Source of the DNA: Bacteroidota bacterium
GTDB lineage: Bacteria; Bacteroidota; Bacteroidia; Chitinophagales; Chitinophagaceae
Assembly (NCBI GenBank): GCA_016868775.1
Contig: VGFT01000002.1
Span: 62,001-126,000, forward strand
Length of the DNA: 64,000 nt
Direction of reading: 5' to 3'
Of this stretch, positions 1 to 8,457 are shown piece after piece (positions within the stretch are counted from its first letter, which is position 1; the number at the start of each line of letters is the position of its first letter). The translations under genes were made by a program, and so were the position numbers. Under the pieces are notes generated by a model. The model was given only the letters and a program-made list of their open reading frames with translations, searched no databases and was not told the DNA's origin.

Positions 1-1
1 G

Positions 2-271
2 CAGGCCCGACGCAGTCTTTGGGAATTGATCCGAGGTATTCGGGATCGGGGGACCACTGTCATTATTACAACCCATTATATGGATGAAGCCGAATATTTA
101 TGTGATCGGGTAGCCATCATTGATTCCGGTCAAATCATCGCGTTGGATTCGCCCGACCGTTTGATCGATCAGTTGGTGGCATCCGGCTTTGAACGTCCGA
201 AAGAAATGAAGCAGGCCAACCTGGAAGATGTTTTCATTCATCTCACGGGTCATTCCCTTCGAGAAGATTGA
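2..271 (+). CDS. ABC transporter ATP-binding protein, C-terminal part (5' truncated by window edge)
   Basis: Only the last 89 or so residues are present. The visible part contains the H-loop region (TTHYMDEAEYLCDRVAIIDSG), with the switch histidine and the downstream MDEAE and D-loop-following segment typical of the CcmA/DrrA group of ABC-2 type exporters. The tail, ending in a NLEDVFIHLTG motif, is the usual C-terminal extension of that group. These proteins hydrolyse ATP to drive an integral-membrane permease, which should be encoded outside the window. The gene ends with TGA at 269-271, two bases before the ATG of the FKBP gene, so the two are probably co-transcribed. Substrate cannot be inferred. 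Confidence 0.85.
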   Translation, partial: QARRSLWELIRGIRDRGTTVIITTHYMDEAEYLCDRVAIIDSGQIIALDSPDRLIDQLVASGFERPKEMKQANLEDVFIHLTGHSLRED

Positions 272-273
272 TC

Positions 274-714
274 ATGAGTACACAAGAAAAGATCCGAGCC
301 TTTATGCAAGAAAAATTACAAGTCCAAAAAGCAGAGGGTGCTGCCTTTCTGCTCCAAAACAAAAATCAACCCGGCGTCGTAGAACTTCCCGAGGGCATGC
401 AATACCTCGTGCTCCAAGAGGGAAGCGGACGAAAGCCTGCGCCTACTGATTCCGTAAAAGCACACTACGCCGGTTCATTGCTCAACGGAAAAGAATTTGA
501 CAGTTCCTTTCGTCGCCAGCAACCTTTTACGGCGCCGCTGCGCGCCCTCATCAAGGGTTGGCAAATCGCTTTACCCAGGATGAGCGAAGGCAGTCGCTGG
601 CGCCTGTGGATTCCCTCGGAATTGGCGTACGGCGACCGAGGGGCCGGATCCGATATTCCGGGCGGTGCTACACTCATTTTTGAAGTGGAGCTAATCGAAG
701 TGCTTCCCGGTTGA
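274..714 (+). CDS. FKBP-type peptidyl-prolyl cis-trans isomerase
   Basis: 146 residues. The N-terminal 55 residues form a charged helical segment (EKIRAFMQEKLQVQKAEG) like the Mip/FkpA dimerisation helix. The FKBP domain follows: VKAHYAGSLLNGKEFDSS, then LIKGWQIALPRMSEGSRWRL, IPSELAYGDRGAG and GATLIFEVELIEV, which covers the conserved FKBP core including the active-site Tyr, Phe and Trp positions. I see no signal peptide, so it is probably cytoplasmic. ATG at 274 was chosen over an in-frame TTG at 268, because 274 follows the ABC gene stop directly. Its 3' end overlaps convergent folC by 41 bp. Confidence 0.9.
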   Translation: MSTQEKIRAFMQEKLQVQKAEGAAFLLQNKNQPGVVELPEGMQYLVLQEGSGRKPAPTDSVKAHYAGSLLNGKEFDSSFRRQQPFTAPLRALIKGWQIALPRMSEGSRWRLWIPSELAYGDRGAGSDIPGGATLIFEVELIEVLPG

Positions 715-1993
715 CCTCTCCGATCAAAAAGATACTGCCTGTAACCAGCACCAGGTCTTTTTTCTGCGAACGATTCAGCGCAGCTTGTATCGCCGTGTTC
801 ACGTTTGAATAAACCGTTCCGGATAAACCGATCCGTCTGGCCTGTTCCTGCAGCTGAGCTGCGGGCAACGCACGGGGAATAGAAGCTTGAGTAAAATAGT
901 AGTGTGCGTCGCGCGGCAGCCTGCCTAAAAATGAATCGATGTCTTTATCGTTCACCATCCCCAATACCACGTGTAAATTTTCGTAGGAAAGGGTGTGCAG
1001 CTGACGAAGCAACGCTTCCAGTCCATGCACGTTGTGCGTTACATCTAACCGTACTACAGGATCGGATCGCAACAGATCCCATCGTCCCCAAAACCCGGTC
1101 ATCGTCCGCACCTGTCTCATCGCGTTTCGCGCTGCTTCCGGGGGGATCGACCAACCGCGAAGGGTTAGCAGTCGGACAGACTCCAGCACGGTCAAAAAGT
1201 TTTTTTGTTGATAGTGTCCCCCCAGATCGAGCTCGTACGTGATCCGATTACCGGTTGCGCTCTCTGTAATGTCCAGCTGTTGCTCGTGAGGCGATGCAAC
1301 GGTGCCTTTAATGCGAAAGTTTGATCCGGCCCAGGTGATCGGCGCTTGTAACACAAGGGCTCGTTTTTCAAAAACAGACCTGGTCTCGGGTAGCCATTCC
1401 CCAATGACCACCGGAGTATTTGGTTTGATGATCCCGGCTTTTTCAAACGCAATCTTTTCCAGTGTATCACCCAATAGGTTCATGTGATCCCATCCGATGT
1501 TAGTAATTACTGACAATTCGGGCTGAATGACGTTGGTGCTGTCGAGTCGACCGCCCAGTCCGGTCTCAATCACGGCTATGTCTACTTGCTCCTGTGCAAA
1601 GTAATCAAAGGCCATGGCCACGGTCAGTTCGAAAAAACTGGGCTCAATGGCATCGATCGTTTTTTTCATTCGCTCGGTAAAGGCAACGACATTTTCTTCC
1701 TGGATCATTTCTCCATTGATCCGAATCCGTTCCCGAAAATCAACCAAATGCGGGGAGGTATACAGTCCAGTCTTGTACCCGGCTTGTTGCAGGATCGCGG
1801 CCAGCATGTGGCTGACTGAGCCTTTGCCGTTGGTGCCTGCTACGTGTATGGTCTTAAGGCGATGATGCGGGTTGCCGATCTCGGCGAGTAAAGCGATCGT
1901 GTTGTGAAGATCGGTCTTGTAGGCGGCTGCCCCAATTCGACTATACATGGGTAACCGGGAAAAAAGGTAGTCCAGTGTTTCCGCGTAGGTCAT
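674..1993 (-). CDS. folC: Bifunctional folylpolyglutamate synthase / dihydrofolate synthase
   Basis: 439 residues, a normal length for FolC. It joins L-glutamate to dihydropteroate or folate with ATP in the cytoplasm. The Mur-ligase type P-loop is clear near residue 55 (VAGTNGKGSVSHMLA), followed by the typical YTSPHLVDFRERIRING segment, the metal and nucleotide region IETGLGGRLDSTNV, the central-domain motif NIGWDHMNLLGDTLEKIAFEKAGI, and a C-terminal domain with LDVTHNVHGLEAL and VTGSIFLIGEV. The start is ATG at 1993, close behind the TonB-like gene stop at 2002, so transcription may come from upstream. The 3' end overlaps the FKBP gene tail by 41 bp, an unusually deep convergent overlap. 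Confidence 0.95.
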   Translation of the reverse strand: MTYAETLDYLFSRLPMYSRIGAAAYKTDLHNTIALLAEIGNPHHRLKTIHVAGTNGKGSVSHMLAAILQQAGYKTGLYTSPHLVDFRERIRINGEMIQEENVVAFTERMKKTIDAIEPSFFELTVAMAFDYFAQEQVDIAVIETGLGGRLDSTNVIQPELSVITNIGWDHMNLLGDTLEKIAFEKAGIIKPNTPVVIGEWLPETRSVFEKRALVLQAPITWAGSNFRIKGTVASPHEQQLDITESATGNRITYELDLGGHYQQKNFLTVLESVRLLTLRGWSIPPEAARNAMRQVRTMTGFWGRWDLLRSDPVVRLDVTHNVHGLEALLRQLHTLSYENLHVVLGMVNDKDIDSFLGRLPRDAHYYFTQASIPRALPAAQLQEQARRIGLSGTVYSNVNTAIQAALNRSQKKDLVLVTGSIFLIGEVNREALRLAPLQK

Positions 1994-2001
1994 GCGGCAA
2001 G

Positions 2002-2811
2002 TTAATTCACCAGAAAGTTGAAACGCACGGTAACCATATCTTCCCGGTCAGCCGGATAAAATTGGATTTTTTGTAAGTATTTGGTTATTGCTTGGCGATA
2101 AATATTGCTTCGATCGGTAGAGCCTTTTCCGAATTCAACTAAGGTTCCTTTTCCCTCGGGTGAAACCCGAATCCGGGCAAAGATGGTTGCCTCCTTCAAA
2201 TCGCCGTCAAATCGAGCTGTTTTAACGATTTTTCGATTCCCATCGGTAACAAAAGGACCCATACCGGAACCCTTTCCGCCTCCGGCACCCGATCCAGTCC
2301 CACCACCGGAACCGGATCCAGCCCCGGTACCGGCTCCTGTACCTTGATTGCCTGCCTGGTTGAAATCATCGGAGTTGTCACCACCGGTTCCGGAGCCTTT
2401 ATTTTTTTTGCCCATTTCGTTTTTTGGTTTTGGCGGCGCGGGCGTTTCTTCTTTTTTTGAATTACTCTTGGTGGGCGATGTTTTATCTACATGCGTGGGC
2501 TCTTTTTCTGTCGGATCCGGAGCGGCAGAAATTGTTTCATTTTTTACATCCGGCACGTTGGATTCGGCGGTACCGATTGGTCCAACCGCCTGAACGGAAT
2601 TTCCCCCCCCCCCACCCCCTTCATCAAACGATTCCGTAGGGGGGTCTGGGGGTAGATTCAATTCCACCTCAATGGAGGTGGGCTCCTCTGGTTTCAAGGG
2701 AAGCTAAATCCGCCACTTTAATAACAAAATCAATAAGGTTAACAAAACTGCCATCCCTCCGGTATACAGCAGGGCCCTGGTTCTGATTTGGGGATCTAAG
2801 GTTTGTGACAT
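2002..2811 (-). pseudogene. TonB-like energy transducer, interrupted by an in-frame TAG
   Basis: Reading from ATG at 2811, the protein begins with a short cytoplasmic segment and one membrane helix (GGMAVLLTLLILLLKW, about residues 18-33), then meets TAG at 2704-2706 (codon 36). The same frame continues open to TAA at 2002: a Pro/Glu-rich start (IEVELNLPPDPP), a long Gly/Ser/Pro/Lys linker, and a C-terminal domain (ARFDGDLKEATIFARIRVSP and TVRFNFLVN) resembling the TonB C-terminal fold. One anchor, a linker and a TonB-like end is the layout of Bacteroidota energy transducers, which couple inner-membrane proton force to outer-membrane transport. The part after TAG lacks a membrane anchor on its own, so the stop is a lesion, a sequencing error or a readthrough site. 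TTG at 2697 is a poor alternative start. Confidence 0.75.
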
Positions 2812-2947
2812 GGCGTAGTGCGTTCTCATATAAAACTACTTTAACTGACTGACATGGCCCCCCAGGGGTTATGCACAGCTGTTAAAAAGATGCAACTCTA
2901 CCTTTCTCTACACACGAACCGCTCAAAAAATGTTAAAGATTTATCGT

Positions 2948-4249
2948 TCAATGCGCAAAATCGGTAGCGAACTCTCCTCGGATACGCTCGATCGGGGGAT
3001 TGAAATATCCAAACCGAAGGCTAGAAAATTCCTCGCGGATCAGCCGCTGTAGTTGTTGTATGCCCATGCAGGTTCCGGTGTCGGCAACCCCGATCTTTCC
3101 CAAATACCAATCCGGATCGATATTAAAATTCCGCCATTGGATCATATTCAGACCGGTTTCCCGAATCAATTTTCGCAGCGCTTCATACTCGGCTTCTGAA
3201 TCGGTCATCCCTGGAAAGACAAAGTAGTTGATGGAGGTCCACCCGCCATAAGCATGAACCACTTTCAGACTTTCCACAATATCCTCAAAGGCGTAGTTGT
3301 TGGGCCGATAATACGGCGTATAAATTTCCCGCCGGGCCGAATTGGTGCTGACCCGGATGGAGTTTAGTCCCGCTTCACAGAGTGCTTTCACCGCATCGGG
3401 GCGAGACCCATTGGTGTTGATGTTGATACTCCCTTTTTGGGTGTGCTTTCGGATTTCGAGAATCGCTTCCCGGATCGTTTCCCACATCAGGAGGGGTTCT
3501 CCTTCGCAACCTTGACCAAAACTGATGATGGGATAGGGCGCCGTTTCCAAATGCGGAACCGTGAACTCTACGATCTCTTCTGCAGTGGGTTTGAATTGAA
3601 GTCGATCTTGTGTGGATACGATCGGTTCCTCATCGGGCTGAAGCGAAATGCATCCCACGCATTTGGCGTTGCAGGCAGGGGAGGCAGGCACCGGGCACTC
3701 CCAACGTCCGAGGGCAAAATTTCGAGCCGCCGGGCACTGATACGTCTGGCAACAGTTTTCCATCAAGTGTTTCACCAGTCGGTTGTGGGGGTAAGCGTTG
3801 AGCAATTGCTTTGTGCCTAGGTTTATCTGTGTGGGATCATATCCCGCACAGTCTTGCCGGATGTCCGGCTCGATGCGAACGGCGGGCACATAAAATTTAT
3901 CGTCGTGCCAACCCGCAGCCGTGTAACAAAAAAGGGGCAGGATAGGGGCATCGGATGCGGTTTCGTAGGCGGCAAGGAAAAATCCGGTATGCGCCGGTGG
4001 AATGAATGCTGCCACCGCCCATCCTTTTTCACAGAGCCGCATCTCCCCGGTTTCCACGTCGATACCGATGCCTCTACGGCCGGGCAATTCGTATAGCGAG
4101 CCGCCGTCGGGTAACTCGATCCATTGGTCCTGCGGAATGGGCAAGGCATCCCAGCCGCTGCGGCCCGTCACATAAAGTGTGCGGTCCTCAAAGATGTTTC
4201 CTTGTCCATCGCTGAAAAGCAGAAAAGGGGTGTGATTCAGGCGGGGCAT
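2948..4249 (-). CDS. Radical SAM protein of unknown substrate
   Basis: 433 residues from ATG at 4249; an in-frame TTG four codons upstream is less likely. The [4Fe-4S]-binding CX3CX2C motif is near the middle (ACNAKCVGCISL). It is followed by a normal radical SAM barrel: ISFGQGCEGEPLL (the GGE-like SAM-binding strand), INTNGSRPDAVKALCEAGL and FPGMTDSEAEYEAL. About 190 residues precede the cluster motif, an N-terminal extension longer than in minimal radical SAM enzymes. Extra Cys residues (CCQTYQCPAARNF) lie just before it and could bind a second cluster or metal. The start overlaps the readthrough end of the upstream membrane gene by 13 bp, suggesting coupling. I cannot assign a reaction. 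Confidence 0.85.
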   Translation of the reverse strand: MPRLNHTPFLLFSDGQGNIFEDRTLYVTGRSGWDALPIPQDQWIELPDGGSLYELPGRRGIGIDVETGEMRLCEKGWAVAAFIPPAHTGFFLAAYETASDAPILPLFCYTAAGWHDDKFYVPAVRIEPDIRQDCAGYDPTQINLGTKQLLNAYPHNRLVKHLMENCCQTYQCPAARNFALGRWECPVPASPACNAKCVGCISLQPDEEPIVSTQDRLQFKPTAEEIVEFTVPHLETAPYPIISFGQGCEGEPLLMWETIREAILEIRKHTQKGSININTNGSRPDAVKALCEAGLNSIRVSTNSARREIYTPYYRPNNYAFEDIVESLKVVHAYGGWTSINYFVFPGMTDSEAEYEALRKLIRETGLNMIQWRNFNIDPDWYLGKIGVADTGTCMGIQQLQRLIREEFSSLRFGYFNPPIERIRGEFATDFAH

Positions 4250-4689
4250 TGTTGTTGGCAAAACTCGTTAAAATTGGCTTCGTTCCATGCCAAATCTTTC
4301 TCGATCGTTTGTTGAAAGACCCGACCGTTTTTGTATTCAAGGGTAAGCAGGCTGTCTTTTAAGATGATGAACGAGATCTGATTCTAATTCTTCCGACGTA
4401 TCCAGGGAAACGAAAAGGTGAGCCCATCCGAATCGATCCGAAGTGTCTGTTGCTTCATCGATTGTCGGTGAAACAAAAACAGCACCAGCAGGATGCCACC
4501 CATTCCCCAATTTCCAACCGTCGTCCACGCAAAGACTTGAATGAACAATCCTACGTTGAGCAACGGTACCCAAATCAGGTCAATCGCCAAAAAGAGCAAT
4601 CCCAATGCCGGCCAACCGTACGTTAAATCATCGTTGTCGGCAAGGCCAAAGAAAAGCAAGGAACTGGCAAGCAAAATGAAACGCCCCAT
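4237..4689 (-). pseudogene. Small membrane protein with PH/YcxB-like C-terminus, interrupted by an in-frame TAG
   Basis: From ATG at 4689 the product has two or three hydrophobic helices (GRFILLASSLLFFGLA, GLLFLAIDLIWVPLLNVGLF, WGMGGILLVLFLFH). A segment typical of a short PH-like or YcxB-like domain follows (LRIDSDGLTFSFPWIRRKN). TAG at 4384-4386 (codon 102) stops it, but the same frame continues with about 48 more residues (NQISFIILKDSLLTLEYKNG, then VFQQTIEKD), exactly the strand pattern expected to finish that domain, to TGA at 4237. The frame upstream of ATG 4689 (PPKNLYRW) also looks coding. A TTG at 4745, overlapping the ureohydrolase stop, would enter this frame if one C were removed or two added in the C6/A6 tract near 4710-4721. 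That is a possible second lesion. Confidence 0.6.
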
Positions 4690-4741
4690 CCAGCGATAAA
4701 GGTTTTTTGGGGGGAGGGAAATCGGATGGTGTAAAAAGGGG

Positions 4742-5790
4742 TCAAGCCGTGGGATTGCTGGTGGTAAGCAACTTACACAGTTTGAACAAGGTGCGGGCTC
4801 CCACATTGGCATTCCAATCGGTTTCCCCGACGCCCACTTCGCATAAGTCAAATCCGACGAGGGTGCGGCCACTCTCCAGGATCTTTTTGAAAAGGTAGAA
4901 AATCTCCTCCAATTCAAAGCCACCCGGAACGGGGGTGCCGGTATTCGGGCAAAGTTTTTGGTCCAATCCGTCGATGTCAAAGCTTACATAAACTTGCTGA
5001 GGCAATTGGCTTACGATCTCTTCTGCCAGCTGACGCCAGGTAGACCCCTCGAACTGACGCTGCCGGATGGACCGGTCAAAATTGGTAATGACCTTGAAAT
5101 TGCTGTCTTGAATGTATTTCCACTCGCAGGGACTGTAATCCCGAATGCCAATTTGCACCAACCGTTCCACTTGCGGGATGTCGCGCAGGGTATTGAACAT
5201 GAGCCCGGCATGCGAAAAATTAAATCCCTCATAATTCTCCTGCAAGTCACAATGCGCATCGATTTGGAGAATGCCAAAAGAGCCCTTGACCTCGCCCAGT
5301 GCTTTTAAAAATCCATAGGGCGTACTGTGGTCACCTCCAAGGAGTCCGACCAGCTTCCCTTTTCGAGCAAGGCCTTTGTGTTTTCATACACCCATTCGTT
5401 CAGGTAGGTGCATCCTTGATTTACTTCCCGTAGGCTTTTGCTCATGAACGGATTGGCGCTGACCAGTTCTCCGTGTGCGATGTAGTCGATGTACAGCTCC
5501 GCTTCTTTCCGCAGGTAATCACTTTTGAGTAAGAGTTTTTTGTCGGTAGCCCTTAAGAAAAAACCCTGATGCCATGCATCGGGCATGTCGGCATCGAATA
5601 CGTCGATTTGGTGACTGGCCCGCAGGATCGATTCCGGAGCACGGGCCGTACCGGCACCGTAACTAACGGTTACTTCCCAGGGAACGGGTAGTAAAATGAG
5701 GCGGGCATTTTCCTCATTGGTGGGGAGTCCGAATATGTTATTGTCCGGATTGCTGACCAGGCCCGGATCATAGGAAGCAAGGTTGACCAT
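4742..5790 (-). pseudogene. Ureohydrolase (formimidoylglutamase / arginase family), -1 frameshift
   Basis: Two overlapping frames together encode a complete arginase-family metalloenzyme. From ATG 5790 the first frame gives a normal N-terminus (LPVPWEVTVSYGAGTARAPE). After ALLEKG it is lost at the T-run 5360-5363 (AAAA on the coding strand). One extra A there would restore KGKLVGLLGGDHSTPYGF, then LQIDAHCDL, YVSFDIDGLD and GFDLCEVGVGETDWNANVG, ending TGA at 4742. The Mn-ligand motifs GGDHS, DAHCD and SFDIDGLD are all present; Gln replaces the usual Pro after the last one. The family hydrolyses guanidino or formimino compounds such as arginine, agmatine or formiminoglutamate; which one is not decidable here. 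The intact flanks favour a recent mutation or a homopolymer sequencing error. Confidence 0.8.
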
Positions 5791-5849
5791 AGGGTGATTG
5801 CCAAAAAGCGGTGCAAATTACGGAATCCGTTCTCACTCCGAAGGGATTT

Positions 5850-6914
5850 TTAGGATCGGCTCAGATTTTTTAGGTGACGAACATGCGAGGCAATTGCCAA
5901 CCGCATCTGTGGATGTTCCAGGTAGGGGATATCAAATTCTGCGCAGGCTTTTCGGATGATCTCACTGATCGCCGGATAGTGCACGTGCGAAATCCGGGGA
6001 AACAAGTGATGTTCGATTTGGAAATTAAGCCCGCCAACCCACCAGGAAATAAATCGGTTACGGGTAGCAAAATTGGTCGTGGTAAGCAACTGATGAATCG
6101 CCCACTCATGCTCCATGGTTTGTTTGCCGTCAACCGGTTCCGGAAATTCCGTTTCCTCCACGGTATGGGCCAGTTGGAAAACCAGGCTCAGGACGAGTCC
6201 CGTGAACAAGGCATATACCAAAAACCCGATCAGCCAGGCCTTCCATCCAAGAAAAACAATTGGAATGCCGATGAATATTCCCGCATGAATAAGTTTGAAC
6301 CCCCAAAAACTAAAGTGGTCGGTCCATCTCATCGGCTGTAGGCGATACGCACCAATCCGTCCCAAAAAATATTTTTTGTAGTCAGAGATGAAGATCCACC
6401 ACAAATACAACAACGAGTAAGCGGCCCAAAAATACCAATGCTGCACCCGGTGGATCATCCATCTTGGCTGATTCGAACACAACCGAAGCAAGGGACGAGC
6501 CTCCAGATCGTCGTCCACTCCTTCAATATTGGTGTAGGTATGATGTATGATGTTGTGTTTGGATTTCCACATGAAGTTGTTCGCGCCAAGAAAATTCAGG
6601 GTGAGACCGGCCAGCTCATTGGCCCACTTGCGGCTGCTGAAACTTTCGTGCATGCCATCGTGCATAATATTAAAACCGATCGAAGCGGTCAGCCCACCCA
6701 GCACCAGGCACTCTAAAATGGCCCAGCCAGTCCCCGGGGTAAAAAAGATCAAGTGCACATATACGGCAGCCATGGCTGTCACTAAGAGAATGGCCTTGCT
6801 GTAGAGTTTCCAGTTGCCGGTCATTTTTTGTTCCGTTTCCTGGAAATAGGTCTGGATTCGTTGCTTGAGCTCGGTGTGAAATTGTTGGCCTTTGGCGTTA
6901 AATTTTGGAAGCAT
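5850..6914 (-). CDS. Membrane fatty acid desaturase (acyl-CoA / linoleoyl-CoA desaturase-like)
   Basis: 354 residues from the ATG at 6914, which begins MLPKFNAKGQ. An in-frame ATG at 6947 would add eleven residues encoded by a TTTAG-like low-complexity stretch and is less likely. The three histidine boxes of di-iron membrane desaturases are present: HDGMHE, HNIIHHTY and QIEHHLFP. Four hydrophobic spans are arranged in pairs around them. The third box with Q before IEHH is the form found in front-end desaturases, but no cytochrome b5 domain is fused. Expected role: introducing a double bond into acyl chains at the inner membrane, for fluidity. It is the last of three same-strand genes (DUF4294, bshB1-like, desaturase) with gaps of 31 and 41 bp. 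Confidence 0.88.
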   Translation of the reverse strand: MLPKFNAKGQQFHTELKQRIQTYFQETEQKMTGNWKLYSKAILLVTAMAAVYVHLIFFTPGTGWAILECLVLGGLTASIGFNIMHDGMHESFSSRKWANELAGLTLNFLGANNFMWKSKHNIIHHTYTNIEGVDDDLEARPLLRLCSNQPRWMIHRVQHWYFWAAYSLLYLWWIFISDYKKYFLGRIGAYRLQPMRWTDHFSFWGFKLIHAGIFIGIPIVFLGWKAWLIGFLVYALFTGLVLSLVFQLAHTVEETEFPEPVDGKQTMEHEWAIHQLLTTTNFATRNRFISWWVGGLNFQIEHHLFPRISHVHYPAISEIIRKACAEFDIPYLEHPQMRLAIASHVRHLKNLSRS

Positions 6915-6955
6915 GCGGATTTTAGTTCGTAGTTCTGAGTTTAGCATTCGGAGTT

Positions 6956-7687
6956 TCAGGTTTCGTGTAAAACTAGGCTATCGAGGTTGGAGAGGCCGAT
7001 CTTTTTTTCGCACACGAATCCTTCAGCGTATTTAACGCCGATGCGTTTGCCCATGAGGCGGCAACGGGCCACCAGGGCTTCATAAAATTCCGGGGTGGAA
7101 ATATAGGTACGGGGACCATCGCCCTCTTGGGCCAGAAATTGTGTTTTATAAGCTTGGATGGAGGCCATTCTTGTTTCAAAAACCTCCGTGATATCTATGA
7201 CGAGATCCGGGTCGTAATAGTTGTCTTGGATGTAATGAAATACATAGGCCGGCCGCCAAAAGGCTTGTGGCCTTCCGCTGGCATCGAGTGTTTCTATCTT
7301 GGATAGTCCGGAAAGAAAAGCTGCATCGCGCACCAGCTGGCCGGCACGGCCATGGTCAGGGTGGCGATCCTGCAAAACATTTGACAAAATGATCGAGGGC
7401 TGATAAGTGCGAATGGATTGAATCACCTGTCGTTGATGGGCCTCATCGTTTTGAAAAAATCCGTCGCGCATGCCCAGGTTTTCCCTTGCTTGTACGCCCA
7501 AAATACGGGCGGCCTCCCGGGCTTCGGCATCTCTTGTTTCGGCCGTACCCCGAGTGCCCAGCTCGCCGCGGGTGAGGTCAACGATGGCCACCCGTTTTCC
7601 GCGCTTGATTTCTTTGGCCAGCGTACCGGAACAACTCAGTTCCACATCGTCGGGGTGCACGCCAAAAGCCAGAATATCCACTTTCAT
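6956..7687 (-). CDS. bshB1: PIG-L/LmbE family N-acetyl deacetylase, probably bacillithiol biosynthesis deacetylase
   Basis: 243 residues. The zinc motif HPDD occurs at the N-terminus (ILAFGVHPDDVELSCSGTLA), and the second zinc region is DRHPDHGRAG. Motifs TRGELGTRGTAETRDAEA and NLGMRDGFF are characteristic of BshB1 enzymes. BshB1 removes the acetyl group of GlcNAc-malate during synthesis of bacillithiol, the low-molecular-weight thiol used by Bacteroidota and Firmicutes; bshA and bshC are not in this window. ATG 7687 (MKVDILAFG) was chosen because the longer frame upstream overlaps the DUF4294 gene and is not family-like. The symbol is by recognition of family motifs, without a database search. 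Confidence 0.82.
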   Translation of the reverse strand: MKVDILAFGVHPDDVELSCSGTLAKEIKRGKRVAIVDLTRGELGTRGTAETRDAEAREAARILGVQARENLGMRDGFFQNDEAHQRQVIQSIRTYQPSIILSNVLQDRHPDHGRAGQLVRDAAFLSGLSKIETLDASGRPQAFWRPAYVFHYIQDNYYDPDLVIDITEVFETRMASIQAYKTQFLAQEGDGPRTYISTPEFYEALVARCRLMGKRIGVKYAEGFVCEKKIGLSNLDSLVLHET

Positions 7688-7718
7688 ACGGCGTGAAAAT
7701 AGTGAATTGAGGCCGGAT

Positions 7719-8396
7719 TCAGCGTCGATAGGGATTGTTGTACCAAGCCCCATCGATTTCCCGAATGATGTTCTCAATGTCTCGGTCTACCGTATTCACA
7801 AAAGGATCCCAATCCTGTTTCAAGTTGCCGCCAAAGAAGAAGGCGACCGTTTGGTAAACGCGGGCATTGAAGCCTCCTTTGTATTGCTTCAGGATATCAT
7901 AACAGTTGTTGCCGGTTTGTCGGTTGATCAGTTTCATCAAAACCTTGCCTTGGTAAACGGACAGATTGGTCAGCGGATCGGCAAATTCTTTTCGGAGTTG
8001 CTTCTCGCGGCTATCGAGGTATTTTTTACGTGCTTTTCGCTCGGTAAGCCCCTGCATGTTTTTATGGATGTCGTTAATGGTGGATCCCGCAATCCGTGCA
8101 TAGGGGTAGGTTACATAAACCGCATTTCGAAGCCTTGTCCATTCCGCTATTTGTTTGGCCTTTTGGGCAGCTGAGCCCTTTCCGATCCAAACTCCTTCAT
8201 TTTCCAAATAGGTATGTATCTCATTATGATACCAGATCGCAGGTACCAAAAGGGTGTCGTTCGGCCCCCAGTTTTTCATTCGAACACTCAGCGGCGGTAC
8301 CGGCAGGATCGTGTCAGTGGGTACAGGCTCCTGACAAAAAGCAATTGCCTGAGGTAAGGTAAATAACACTAGCCATCCATGCCATTTTCGGAACAT
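7719..8396 (-). CDS. DUF4294 domain-containing secreted protein
   Basis: 225 residues with a signal peptide (WLVLFTLPQAIAFCQEP). The rest is charged and alpha-helical: a YPYARIAGSTINDI segment, then a Lys/Arg-rich helix (LTERKARKKYLDSREKQL), then YQGKVLMKLINRQTGNNCYD and a tail ending in a tyrosine-rich stretch. This pattern matches my memory of the Bacteroidota-specific DUF4294 family, which has no established function. It is probably periplasmic or attached to the outer membrane. It is the first gene of a likely operon with the bshB1-like deacetylase and the desaturase. The region just upstream contains a weak TACCTTG-like -7 element on the minus strand. Confidence 0.7.
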   Translation of the reverse strand: MFRKWHGWLVLFTLPQAIAFCQEPVPTDTILPVPPLSVRMKNWGPNDTLLVPAIWYHNEIHTYLENEGVWIGKGSAAQKAKQIAEWTRLRNAVYVTYPYARIAGSTINDIHKNMQGLTERKARKKYLDSREKQLRKEFADPLTNLSVYQGKVLMKLINRQTGNNCYDILKQYKGGFNARVYQTVAFFFGGNLKQDWDPFVNTVDRDIENIIREIDGAWYNNPYRR

Positions 8397-8457
8397 AACT
8401 CAAGGTAAACAATGCCCGGGGCATTTATCTATGAGGAGAGTTAGTTGGCTGTTAAAA

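Noticed and set aside
2704-4386. Genome-wide reassignment of TAG to an amino acid
   Set aside because: Three genes here (ending at 24952, 43510 and 53249) end naturally at TAG, and reading through them would enter repeats or overlap the next gene.
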